A stretch of 6,640 nucleotides of DNA from Candidatus Sulfopaludibacter sp. SbA3 (GCA_945866285.1 CAMBHC010000152.1:1-6640), one strand, 5' to 3'. Numbered from the stretch's first letter, positions 1 through 6,640 are shown. The notes: generated by a model from the letters alone, not told the origin. Numbers and translations: made by a program.

Positions 1-1017
1 CATCTCATCGGCGACGACAACGCGTTTGCCGAACCCGGCTGGGGCCTCGGCTGGTCGTGGGACGATTTCGCGCTCGGTTACGGCGCGCCGGTCAGCGCAC
101 TGCAATACAACGAGAACCAGGTCGAGGTGCTGGTCGGACCCGGCCTCGAAGCCGGTCAGCGTCCGATCGTCAGCGTGTCGCCGCCAGGCAGCGGTCTCAC
201 GATCGACTACCAGGTGATCACCGCCCCGGCCGGAGCCTCAAGTTACTTTTCTCTCGAGCGCATTCCCGGAACGACCGTGCTCACTGTGCGCGGGCAGGTG
301 GCGCTCGGGTCGGCGCCGGTTCGCGACACGGCCGCTGTCCCGAATCCAACGATTTTCTACCTGAACGCCCTTCGCGATGCCCTCTCCCGGCACGGCATCA
401 GCGTCGGCGGCAGCGCGATCGACATCGATGACATGGCCCGGCCCATGGATCGCTCGCGGGCTACCTTGCTGCTCGAGGAGCAATCGGCATCGCTGACCGA
501 GATCATCGACGCCACCAACAAGTGGAGCCGCAACCTGTATGCGGAAACGCTGCTGCGGTCACTGTCGCCGGCGGGGTCACCGGCGACGACCGAGGCCGGA
601 CTGAAGGTGCTGACCGAAACGTTGCGCTCGTGGGGCGTTTCGAACGACTACTACCTCGCCCGTGACGGATCCGGACTATCGCGCTACGACTACCTCACGC
701 CAGACGCGTTGATTGGCGTGCTGACGTACATGTGGCTGAATCCCGCGCTCGCCGAGAACTTCCGGTCGACGCTGCCGGTCGCGGGCGTTAGTGGCAGCCT
801 GGTCAATCGCATGAAGGGGACCCCGGCTGAAGGCCGCGTCTTCGCCAAGACCGGTTCGATGTCGCAGGTCCGATCGCTCTCCGGCTACGTGGTGACGGCC
901 GAGGGTGAACCGCTGGTGTTTGCGTTCATGGTCAACGGCTTCCGGGTCCCGCAGAGGGACATCGACGCCGCCATGGACCGGGCGCTTCTCCGGCTGGTGC
1001 AATTCAAAGGAAATTAA
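1..1017 (+). CDS. dacB: D-alanyl-D-alanine carboxypeptidase / endopeptidase, PBP4 (DacB) family, C-terminal part
   Basis: The frame is open from the first base, so the gene starts upstream of the window; 338 codons are visible before TAA at 1015-1017. PBP4-type enzymes are periplasmic penicillin-binding proteins that trim peptidoglycan by removing the terminal D-Ala or cutting peptide cross-links. The window's opening residues (GDDNAFAEPGWGLGWSW, then GYGAPVSAL) match the conserved stretch after the family's inserted domains. The second active-site motif SxN is seen as SRN at 526-534, inside KWSRNLYAE, and the third motif KTGS is at 847-858 in FAKTGSMSQVRSLSGYV. The nucleophile motif SxxK and the signal peptide must lie outside the window. 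An internal GTG at 127 could be mistaken for the start, but family sequence continues well upstream of it. The gene converges on the YeiH-like gene with a 4-base overlap. The family call is secure; the exact substrate preference is not visible. Confidence 0.93.
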   Translation, partial: HLIGDDNAFAEPGWGLGWSWDDFALGYGAPVSALQYNENQVEVLVGPGLEAGQRPIVSVSPPGSGLTIDYQVITAPAGASSYFSLERIPGTTVLTVRGQVALGSAPVRDTAAVPNPTIFYLNALRDALSRHGISVGGSAIDIDDMARPMDRSRATLLLEEQSASLTEIIDATNKWSRNLYAETLLRSLSPAGSPATTEAGLKVLTETLRSWGVSNDYYLARDGSGLSRYDYLTPDALIGVLTYMWLNPALAENFRSTLPVAGVSGSLVNRMKGTPAEGRVFAKTGSMSQVRSLSGYVVTAEGEPLVFAFMVNGFRVPQRDIDAAMDRALLRLVQFKGN

Positions 1018-2123
1018 AGGTGCACGTAGCGGCCGAAGATGATGGCCATTACCATCCCGACTGATCCGACGGCCAACGCGCCGGCCATGCCGACGGCAAA
1101 CGGTTTCATCCCCACGCCCTTGAACACCGCGAAGTTGGTATTCAGGCCGACCGCGGCCATCGCAGTGCCCAGCAGGATCTGCGAAGCCCAGTAGTCACCA
1201 AGCTGCTTCGTGAGCGACGCCCAGGACGCGGTGTCCCAGAGCCCGTACGCCGCGCCACTTGAGCCAAGCGTCGCATCCCCCACCGACCGCACGACCGCCA
1301 TCGCCACGAAACCAATCACGAAGCCGGGAATCAGCGCCGTCCACTTGATCGGCTTCTTCACGCCGCCACTCGCGGCGTGCGACGCGCGAAGGTGCATCCA
1401 CGTCAGCAGGGGAATGACGGCGGCCAGAAAAATGTTGCGGGTCAGCTTGGTCACCGTCGCCACGCGCAGCACCACGTCGTCAGCGTAGACCTGCTTGTAG
1501 GTCAGCGCCGCGCCGACGACTTGCGAGGTGTCGTGAATCGCGGTTCCCAGGAACAAGCCGATCGTCTCAGACGACCCGAGCACCGAGTGCGCCAAGTAGG
1601 GATAGAACAGCATGCCGAACAGGCCGAACGCGACGACGTTGGCCACCGCGTAGGCGACTTCGCGTTCGTCGGCCTCAATGGCCGGCGCCACCGAGACAAT
1701 GGCCGTAACGCCGCAGATACTGGTGCCCGCCGCGATCAGCGTGCCGAGCCGTGGCGGCAGCCCAAGCTTCTTGTTGAACCAAGTCACGAAGATCAAACCG
1801 GTCGCGATCGCCGCCAACACGACCGGCAGGCCGGCTGCGCCCAGCTTGAGCACATCGAACAGGCTCAAGCGAATGCCCACGAGCACGATGCCCGCGCGCA
1901 GCACGGTGGCGGTCGCAAACTTCAGGCCCGGCGCCAGCGCTTCCGGCAGCGGCAGGGTGTTTCGTAACAGCAGGCCGAGCACAATCACCACGGGTACGCC
2001 CGAGACCGGACTGCTGCCCGTAAGGCCCTGCGCGGCAAGAATGGCGTGGCCAATCTGGTCCGCGAGCCAAAAGCCCGCGAGCATGACGATGAACGCGGCG
2101 AGAACGCCGGGGACGTTCTTCAC
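1014..2123 (-). CDS. YeiH-family putative sulfate exporter (UPF0324 / PSE family) membrane protein
   Basis: This is a 369-residue multi-pass inner-membrane protein of the YeiH family, annotated by convention as putative sulfate exporters; the true substrate is poorly established. Family signatures seen: LGLLLRN near residues 49-55, GIRLSLFDVLKLG at 83-95, GTSICGVTAIVSVAPAI at 133-149, GLFLGTAIHDTSQVVGAA at 189-206, and VTKLTRN at 224-230. Hydrophobic segments fill nearly the whole chain, with a short polar loop around 246-260. I chose the GTG at 2123-2121 as start: it overlaps the TGA of the upstream UreH-like gene (GTGA), gives a typical family length, and begins just before the first membrane helix. 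The frame stays open to an ATG at 2432, but that extra 103-residue stretch is arginine-rich, non-membrane and antisense-like in composition, a shadow of the upstream gene. The two genes are likely translationally coupled. The stop codon overlaps that of the convergent dacB-like gene. Confidence 0.9.
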   Translation of the reverse strand: MKNVPGVLAAFIVMLAGFWLADQIGHAILAAQGLTGSSPVSGVPVVIVLGLLLRNTLPLPEALAPGLKFATATVLRAGIVLVGIRLSLFDVLKLGAAGLPVVLAAIATGLIFVTWFNKKLGLPPRLGTLIAAGTSICGVTAIVSVAPAIEADEREVAYAVANVVAFGLFGMLFYPYLAHSVLGSSETIGLFLGTAIHDTSQVVGAALTYKQVYADDVVLRVATVTKLTRNIFLAAVIPLLTWMHLRASHAASGGVKKPIKWTALIPGFVIGFVAMAVVRSVGDATLGSSGAAYGLWDTASWASLTKQLGDYWASQILLGTAMAAVGLNTNFAVFKGVGMKPFAVGMAGALAVGSVGMVMAIIFGRYVHL

Positions 2124-2746
2124 CGGCCCACCAGCCAGACACCGCCCACCACGAGTGTCACCGCGGATGAGGCATAGAGGAAGCCGCTGTAGCTGCGCGA
2201 ACGCCGATTGAATTTCGACGACAGCAAACCAACCGCCGCGGAAAACGTGGTCATGCCGGCGATGGCGCCCAGGCCGAACCCGGCCAGATACAGCATGGAC
2301 GATGCCCGCGAGGGAAACGCGAGGGCCGGCAACACGCCGAACAGGTGCGAGCTTCCGGCCAGGCCATGAATCGCGCCCATGGAGAACGACGTGCCGGCAT
2401 GGGTATGCGATTGCACTTGAGCACCCGAGCACCCGAGCACTTCAGCACCTGAGCACCTCAGCACCCAAGCACGGTATAAACCCCATCCCCCGATCGCGAT
2501 CAACGAGAGGCCAACCACGCGCTCGCTGTAGCGGGAGATCGCGTCAAGCGGCAGCCGCTCCTTGAGCAACAACAGCAACATCGCGATCAACACCACACCG
2601 AGCGTGTGGCCAAAGCCCCACTGCAGGCCCGTGAGCCAGTGGCCACGCGCGCGGGCCGACGCAAGTGGCGCCACGGCTGCGAGGTGGTCTGGGCCTGAGA
2701 ACACATGCAGCAAGCCGGCTGCAATCCCCGCGAGGAAGGCAAACAT
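2120..2746 (-). CDS. UreH/NiCoT-like (nickel-cobalt or TauE-type) membrane transporter with repeat-bearing loop
   Basis: This 208-residue membrane protein resembles the proteins annotated as urease accessory UreH or high-affinity nickel transporter-like. Helix 1 carries HVFSGPDHLAAVAPLA (residues 14-29), a variant of the metal-binding HxxxxDH motif of nickel/cobalt permeases with one extra residue between the first His and DH. A second motif, HGLAGSSHLFGVLPALA (127-143), is the internal counterpart. About six hydrophobic segments are visible. The cytoplasmic-type loop between them ends in SHTHAG (113-118), a short version of the His-rich loop of such proteins, and is preceded by two eight-residue repeats VLxCSGAx (95-110) encoded by an octanucleotide tandem repeat. 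No urease genes are in the window, so the substrate (Ni, Co or other) is open. It lies 18 bases after the aldehyde dehydrogenase stop and overlaps the next gene by 3 bases (shared stretch GTGA). No clear Shine-Dalgarno precedes its ATG, which suits coupling to upstream translation. Confidence 0.8.
   Translation of the reverse strand: MFAFLAGIAAGLLHVFSGPDHLAAVAPLASARARGHWLTGLQWGFGHTLGVVLIAMLLLLLKERLPLDAISRYSERVVGLSLIAIGGWGLYRAWVLRCSGAEVLGCSGAQVQSHTHAGTSFSMGAIHGLAGSSHLFGVLPALAFPSRASSMLYLAGFGLGAIAGMTTFSAAVGLLSSKFNRRSRSYSGFLYASSAVTLVVGGVWLVGR
2413..2472. repeat. Octanucleotide tandem repeat (GCACNNNN x7.5) inside the UreH-like gene
   Basis: GCAC recurs exactly every 8 bases at 2413, 2421, 2429, 2437, 2445, 2453, 2461 and 2469. 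The four bases between are variable but mostly pyrimidine-pyrimidine-purine/pyrimidine-A (TTGA, CCGA, CCGA, TTCA, CTGA, CTCA, CCAA). On the coding (minus) strand this reads GTGCTNRR. Eight is not a multiple of three, so three units (24 bases) encode one eight-residue repeat, read here as VLRCSGAE and VLGCSGAQ. None of the three minus-strand frames acquires a stop inside the array, which explains two spurious overlapping open frames starting here. Gain or loss of one or two units would shift the frame of the gene. Confidence 0.92.
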
Positions 2747-2764
2747 GTCAGAACTGGGGCGAGG

Positions 2765-4180
<1,416 letters not shown>

Positions 4181-4211
4181 GAACCTGCCAATTCTACGCT
4201 ACGATCGAAGG
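4181..4211. promoter_or_regulatory. 31-base divergent promoter region with face-to-face -10-like elements
   Basis: The spacer between the divergent ATGs is only 31 bases. On the minus strand TAGAAT (4196-4191) matches the bacterial -10 consensus at five of six positions and lies 10 bases before the aldehyde dehydrogenase ATG. On the plus strand TACGAT (4200-4205) matches at four of six, including the key TA and final T, and ends 6 bases before the ATG at 4212. That spacing would place both transcription starts at or within a few bases of the start codons, giving leaderless or near-leaderless mRNAs. No convincing -35 hexamers are seen at the right distances. This is prediction by eye only. Confidence 0.4.
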
Positions 4212-4979
4212 ATGAATATTTCCGGCCACACCTTCATCGTTACCGGTGGCGCCTCTGGCCTGGGCCGCGCCAGTGCCGAGGCCATTGTCGCCGCCGGCGG
4301 AAACGCCGTGCTTCTTGATGTGAACGCGGAAACCGGCGCGGCAGCGGAGCAGGCACTCGGCGCCAAGGCTCGCTTTGCGCAAGCCGACGTGACCAGCGAA
4401 GAGCAGGTCAAGGCGGCCGTCGAACTGGCAGTCTCGGCGTTCGGCGGCCTGCACGGCGTGGTCAACGCCGCCGGCATTGGTCCCGCCGCCAAGGTACTGG
4501 GCCGCAACGGTCCTCACCCACTCGACCTGTTCGAGAAGACGCTGCGCATCAACGCGGTCGGCACGTTCAACGTGATTCGCCTGGCGGCCGCGGTGATCTC
4601 CCAGAACACGCCGGCCGACAGCGGCGAGCGCGGCGTGATCGTCAACACCGCCTCGATTGCCGCGTACGACGGCCAGATCGGCCAACCCGCGTATGCGGCA
4701 TCAAAAGGCGCCATTGTCGCCATGACGCTGCCCATCGCCCGCGAGTTTGCGCAGCTCGGCATCCGCGTCGTCACCATCGCGCCAGGGATCTTCGACACGC
4801 CGCTGCTGGCGGGACTGCCGGAACCGGCACGTGTCTCCCTCGGTCAGCAAGTGCCGTTTCCGTCGCGACTCGGGCGTCCCTCCGAGTACGGCGCCCTCGT
4901 GCGCCACATCCTCGAGAACGAGATGTTAAACGGCGAGGTGATCCGCCTCGACGGCGCGCTGCGCATGGCACCCCGGTAG
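4212..4979 (+). CDS. HSD10-like short-chain dehydrogenase (3-hydroxyacyl-CoA dehydrogenase type 2 family)
   Basis: A 255-residue classical SDR closest, by recollection, to the HSD17B10 / type-2 3-hydroxyacyl-CoA dehydrogenase group, which oxidises 3-hydroxyacyl-CoA (notably branched, from isoleucine) to 3-ketoacyl-CoA with NAD. Visible landmarks: TGGASGLG nucleotide-binding turn (11-18), D36 after strand beta-2 indicating NAD over NADP, NAAG (85-88), N114, catalytic S148 in NTASIAAYDG, and Y161-x3-K165. The stretch KVLGRNGPHPLDLFEKTLRI (residues 94-113) and the C-terminal PFPSRLGRPSEYGALV plus LNGEVIRLDGALRMAP are distinctive for this subfamily. I chose the ATG at 4212 because it yields exactly the usual subfamily length and N-terminus (MNISGHTFIVTGG). 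An in-frame ATG at 4179 would add 11 residues and run into the divergent gene. A GAAGG directly abuts the ATG, too close for a normal Shine-Dalgarno. The methyltransferase follows after 8 bases. Confidence 0.93.
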   Translation: MNISGHTFIVTGGASGLGRASAEAIVAAGGNAVLLDVNAETGAAAEQALGAKARFAQADVTSEEQVKAAVELAVSAFGGLHGVVNAAGIGPAAKVLGRNGPHPLDLFEKTLRINAVGTFNVIRLAAAVISQNTPADSGERGVIVNTASIAAYDGQIGQPAYAASKGAIVAMTLPIAREFAQLGIRVVTIAPGIFDTPLLAGLPEPARVSLGQQVPFPSRLGRPSEYGALVRHILENEMLNGEVIRLDGALRMAPR

Positions 4980-4987
4980 GTTGCATC

Positions 4988-5689
4988 ATGGCGATCCACG
5001 AAGATCCAGAACAGCACGAGGTCGCCGCTCTCGCCCGCATGGTGCCGTCCTTCGCCGGACTGCGCGTGCTTGAGATTGGCTGTGGCGACGGCCGGCTGAC
5101 CCAACGCTATGCCGCCCGCGCCGGTTCGGTCATCGCGATCGATCCGAAGGAGGCGTCGATCGAGGCCCTGCGCGCGGCCATGCCGGCCGTGGATGCGCGC
5201 GCAATCAGCATCGACATGCTCGACCTGCCGCCGCACAGCGTGGACGTGGCCATCTTCGCGTGGTCGCTTTGATGAATCCGCACTGAGGGCATGGTCCATG
5301 CCCTGCACCGCGCACACCGGATGGTGAAGCCGGCCGGACTGGTCGTCGAGATACATCCGACCCCTGAAACGGCCGTCATTCTCGTGGACGACGCACGGGC
5401 GGGATGGGTGGATTCGGCTGGCGGATCGGCGCGCCACCAGGCGGCCGAGGACGCGCTGGCGCTCGCCTTGCGCGACGGCCTCTACCGGCGTGACGACGCC
5501 ACCGAGTTCGACTTCGACACCTACGGCGATTCCATCGAGGAACTGCGCGACTTTATCCTCGCGAACTGGCGCGACACCGCGATTGCGGCCGACACCATCG
5601 CGCGGGCTCGCTCACTGTCGGGCGGCGGTCGCCGACCGCGAGTCCGCGAACGCGTGTCAATCAGCCGCCTTGCTCCACTTAGTGAATGA
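4988..5689 (+). CDS. Class I SAM-dependent methyltransferase, candidate selenoprotein with two consecutive in-frame UGA codons
   Basis: Read through UGA-UGA at 5270-5275, this is a 233-residue protein with an uninterrupted frame on both sides. The N-terminal part has motif I, VLEIGCGDG (27-35), binding S-adenosylmethionine; the acidic residue after strand beta-2 (D52 in VIAID); DMLDLP (76-81); and strand beta-4, VDVAIFAWSL (85-94). The two UGA codons are residues 95-96, followed by IRTEGMVHALHRAHRMVKPAGLVVEIHP (97-124), the normal helix and beta-5 of such enzymes. The C-terminus PRVRERVSISRL looks complete. As I recall, relatives have Cys at the WSL-x-x position. An SECIS-like hairpin lies immediately downstream (5287-5303). 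AGG overlapping the dehydrogenase stop, 7 bases before the ATG at 4988, is a plausible Shine-Dalgarno. Alternatives: a nonsense-mutated pseudogene, or two separate peptides (94 residues, and a restart at ATG 5291). Substrate unknown. Methyltransferase call is strong; selenocysteine is a well-supported inference, not proven. Confidence 0.8.
5273..5303 (+). promoter_or_regulatory. Candidate bacterial SECIS element directing selenocysteine insertion
   Basis: After the second UGA (5273-5275) come 11 bases and then a perfect hairpin: GGGCAT (5287-5292) pairs with ATGCCC (5298-5303), enclosing the loop GGTCC (5293-5297). G5293-C5297 can also pair, making 7 bp with loop GUC. In the known E. coli fdhF SECIS the upper stem also starts 11 bases after UGA and its loop carries GGUC, the SelB contact. 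Here the loop begins 17 bases after the second UGA and 20 after the first, both within the range accepted for bacterial elements. An outer helix ATCCG (5276-5280) with CGGAT (5318-5322) could further close the structure, as in fdhF's longer fold. The hairpin is within coding sequence (EGMVHAL), and no T-tract follows, so it is not a terminator. Confidence 0.68.
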
Positions 5690-5690
5690 G

Positions 5691-5707
5691 GGCGGGCTCA
5701 GCTCGCC
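5691..5707. other. Short inverted repeat between converging genes
   Basis: GGCGGGC (5691-5697) and GCTCGCC (5701-5707) can form a 7-bp stem with one G-U pair and a TCA loop, exactly between the stop of the methyltransferase and the C-terminal codons of the hydrolase remnant. No run of T follows on either strand, so an intrinsic terminator is not supported. It may be chance in GC-rich DNA. Confidence 0.3.
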
Positions 5708-6084
5708 AGCAGGTCGCGCACCGCCCGGGCAATGAAGCGCTCGTCTTCCTGGTTGCTCGAGGGATTGCCGGCGCGGTGGCCCCACACCGACGGAATTGGC
5801 AGCAGTCGGCCATTCGCAAGCTTGGCTACTTCCAGCGCGTTGTCGTCGACCTGGAAGTAGAGGTCGGTGGCACCAGGCATCACCAGCGTCTTCGCGCGGA
5901 TCGCACCGAGGGCGGCGTCAAGGTCACCCTTGAAGCGATCGTTGGCCGAGATGTCGGCCGCCTGCCAGGTGAGCAATTGCGCCATCAGGTCGTTGGCGTC
6001 GCGGCGCAGGAAGTTGGCATCCCAACTGCTCACGAGGAAATCCTCGAGCGTGGCGGCACCAAGCTGCCGGCCTCGAACACTCCG
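5698..6084 (-). pseudogene. 5'-truncated remnant of a MetX-like alpha/beta hydrolase (homoserine acetyltransferase superfamily)
   Basis: The frame ending in TGA at 5700-5698 encodes the C-terminal third of an alpha/beta hydrolase of the homoserine O-acetyltransferase-like group: RQLGAATLEDFL, ANFLRRDANDLMAQLLTWQ, ALGAIRAKTLVMPGATDLYF and PIPSVWGHRAGNP. The catalytic Asp (in ATDLYF, D57 counted from the GTG at 6033) and His (in VWGHRAG, H86) are present. The nucleophile elbow (GxSxGG-like) and the first roughly 200 residues expected for the family are absent. Family-like sequence extends upstream of the GTG at 6033 to about 6069, then meets a stop at 6087-6085 beside the end of the neighbouring gene, so the 5' end was lost at a junction near 6070-6090. 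A short product from GTG 6033 (111 residues) might be made but could not be a working hydrolase by itself. It converges on the methyltransferase, with 8 bases between the stops. Confidence 0.78.
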
Positions 6085-6088
6085 TCAT

Positions 6089-6640
6089 TCATCGCGGCCC
6101 CTCCGGCATGAGCAGTGAAGCATCGATCGTGGTGGTATCGGCCTTCTCTGGTGCGCTCTCGGAATAGATCGACAGTGTTACCCGGCCGCACGGCGGTCCG
6201 AACGACGCGGGATCGAAGACATACAACCCTTCGCGAATCAGTTTCGTGTCCGAGGTCCGATGCTCGATCACAAAAGGCTGAATCGCCACGACGTCAGCGG
6301 TGCCGCACGAGACACGCATGCGGACGAAGCTGGACTTGAAGTTCTTGAACGGCGGCAGGTCGGCTCCCTGGGTGCGAGCCGCCTCGCGCGCGACCCGCTT
6401 CCAGAATCCCTCAACCAGCTTCGGCGTGACGCGCACGGCAACCACGGGCGGCAGGTCGGCAAAATAATCCGTCCAGTCGCCAAACTCCGTCAGCCGGCCA
6501 ATGCGCGCCTCCGTCTCTGGCGACCGCCCAGTGCGGCCGCCCGTCCGGTCGTTGTCCCGCGCCTGCTGGATGATGCGCGGCGTGATGAGGGCGATGTCGA
6601 AATCGTCCGATGACAGCACCGGAGGGGTGATCGGGCTCGC
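6089..6640 (-). CDS. Hypothetical protein, C-terminal part (N-terminus beyond the window)
   Basis: An open frame enters from the right edge and ends at TGA 6091-6089; 183 codons are visible. A GTG at 6619-6617 is possible as start, but the frame remains open to 6640 with similar-looking residues (ASPITPP) just before, so the gene probably starts outside the window, perhaps with a signal peptide. I do not recognise a named domain. Visible features: FDIALITPRIIQQAR, a region rich in aromatic and acidic residues (FGDWTDYFADLPPVVAVRVTP), two cysteines (in RVSCGTADV and PPCGRVTL) that could pair in an exported protein, and a closing stretch on beta-strand-like pattern GRVTLSIYSESAPEKADTTTID. It resembles uncharacterised acidobacterial proteins in feel only. 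The C-terminus abuts the truncated hydrolase, so its own end may have been altered by the same rearrangement. No function is assigned. Confidence 0.65.
   Translation of the reverse strand, partial: ASPITPPVLSSDDFDIALITPRIIQQARDNDRTGGRTGRSPETEARIGRLTEFGDWTDYFADLPPVVAVRVTPKLVEGFWKRVAREAARTQGADLPPFKNFKSSFVRMRVSCGTADVVAIQPFVIEHRTSDTKLIREGLYVFDPASFGPPCGRVTLSIYSESAPEKADTTTIDASLLMPEGPR

Noticed and set aside
1377..1967. 196-codon plus-strand open frame opposite the YeiH-like gene
   Set aside because: Gln/Arg/His-rich shadow translation without family resemblance, antisense to a clear membrane protein.
2124..2432. 103-residue N-terminal extension of the YeiH-like protein to an ATG at 2432
   Set aside because: The extra part is arginine-rich, has no family likeness, and overlaps the well-supported UreH-like gene in another frame; the GTG at 2123 fits family length and the stop/start overlap.
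4844..5437. 197-codon minus-strand open frame across the UGA region
   Set aside because: Low-complexity His/Arg/Asp-rich shadow with no motif; the plus strand carries two recognisable families over the same span.
5291..5689. Separate gene starting at ATG 5291
   Set aside because: It begins in the middle of the methyltransferase fold, in the same frame as the upstream half, and its ATG lies within the SECIS-like hairpin with GAGGG only one base away; read-through explains it better.
5691..5707. Hairpin as intrinsic terminator between the methyltransferase and the hydrolase remnant
   Set aside because: No T-run follows on either strand and the stem contains a G-U pair; listed only as an inverted repeat.
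6085..6087. In-frame TGA upstream of the hydrolase remnant as another selenocysteine codon
   Set aside because: Sequence beyond it in that frame does not resemble the hydrolase family and overlaps the neighbouring gene's coding end, so it is a genuine break rather than a recoded codon.

Overview
This 6.6 kb window is GC-rich, densely packed bacterial chromosome. It holds seven protein-coding loci, no RNA genes, no insertion sequences and no CRISPR array. Gene content (a PBP4-type carboxypeptidase, an HSD10-like dehydrogenase, a YeiH transporter) and an octanucleotide GTGC-phased repeat would fit a soil Acidobacteriota, possibly Vicinamibacteria. That placement is an inference from general feel, not from a marker gene. 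No gene-free stretch exceeds about 31 bases.

Layout. Positions 1-1017 (+) are the C-terminal part of a PBP4-family D-Ala-D-Ala carboxypeptidase, cut by the window edge. It converges on, and overlaps by 4 bases (TTAA), a minus-strand three-gene run read from right to left: an aldehyde dehydrogenase (4180-2765), a UreH/NiCoT-like membrane protein (2746-2120) and a YeiH-family putative exporter (2123-1014). The last two are joined by a GTGA stop/start overlap. A 31-base divergent spacer (4181-4211) separates the aldehyde dehydrogenase from a plus-strand pair: an HSD10-like short-chain dehydrogenase (4212-4979) and, 8 bases later, a class I SAM-dependent methyltransferase (4988-5689). From the right edge, on the minus strand, come a hypothetical protein (open past 6640, ending at 6089) and the 5'-truncated remnant of a MetX-like alpha/beta hydrolase (5698 to about 6084).

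The most interesting object is the methyltransferase. Its reading frame is interrupted by two consecutive in-frame UGA codons (5270-5275), after which the same frame continues for 137 codons with recognisable family sequence. Eleven bases after the second UGA is a perfect 6-bp stem (extendable to 7) whose loop reads GGUCC. This matches the position and loop of the bacterial SECIS element that SelB reads in formate dehydrogenase mRNA. The best reading is a selenoprotein methyltransferase with a Sec-Sec pair at residues 95-96, at the end of strand beta-4 near the methyl-donor site. A conventional gene finder would report it as a truncated 94-residue protein plus a separate fragment.

Working together: the aldehyde dehydrogenase and the HSD10-like dehydrogenase are both NAD-dependent oxidoreductases sharing a divergent control region, which suggests a common catabolic context (fatty or branched-chain acyl chains, or aldehydes). 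The two membrane proteins look like small-ion or anion transporters. The link from these to the methyltransferase is only positional.
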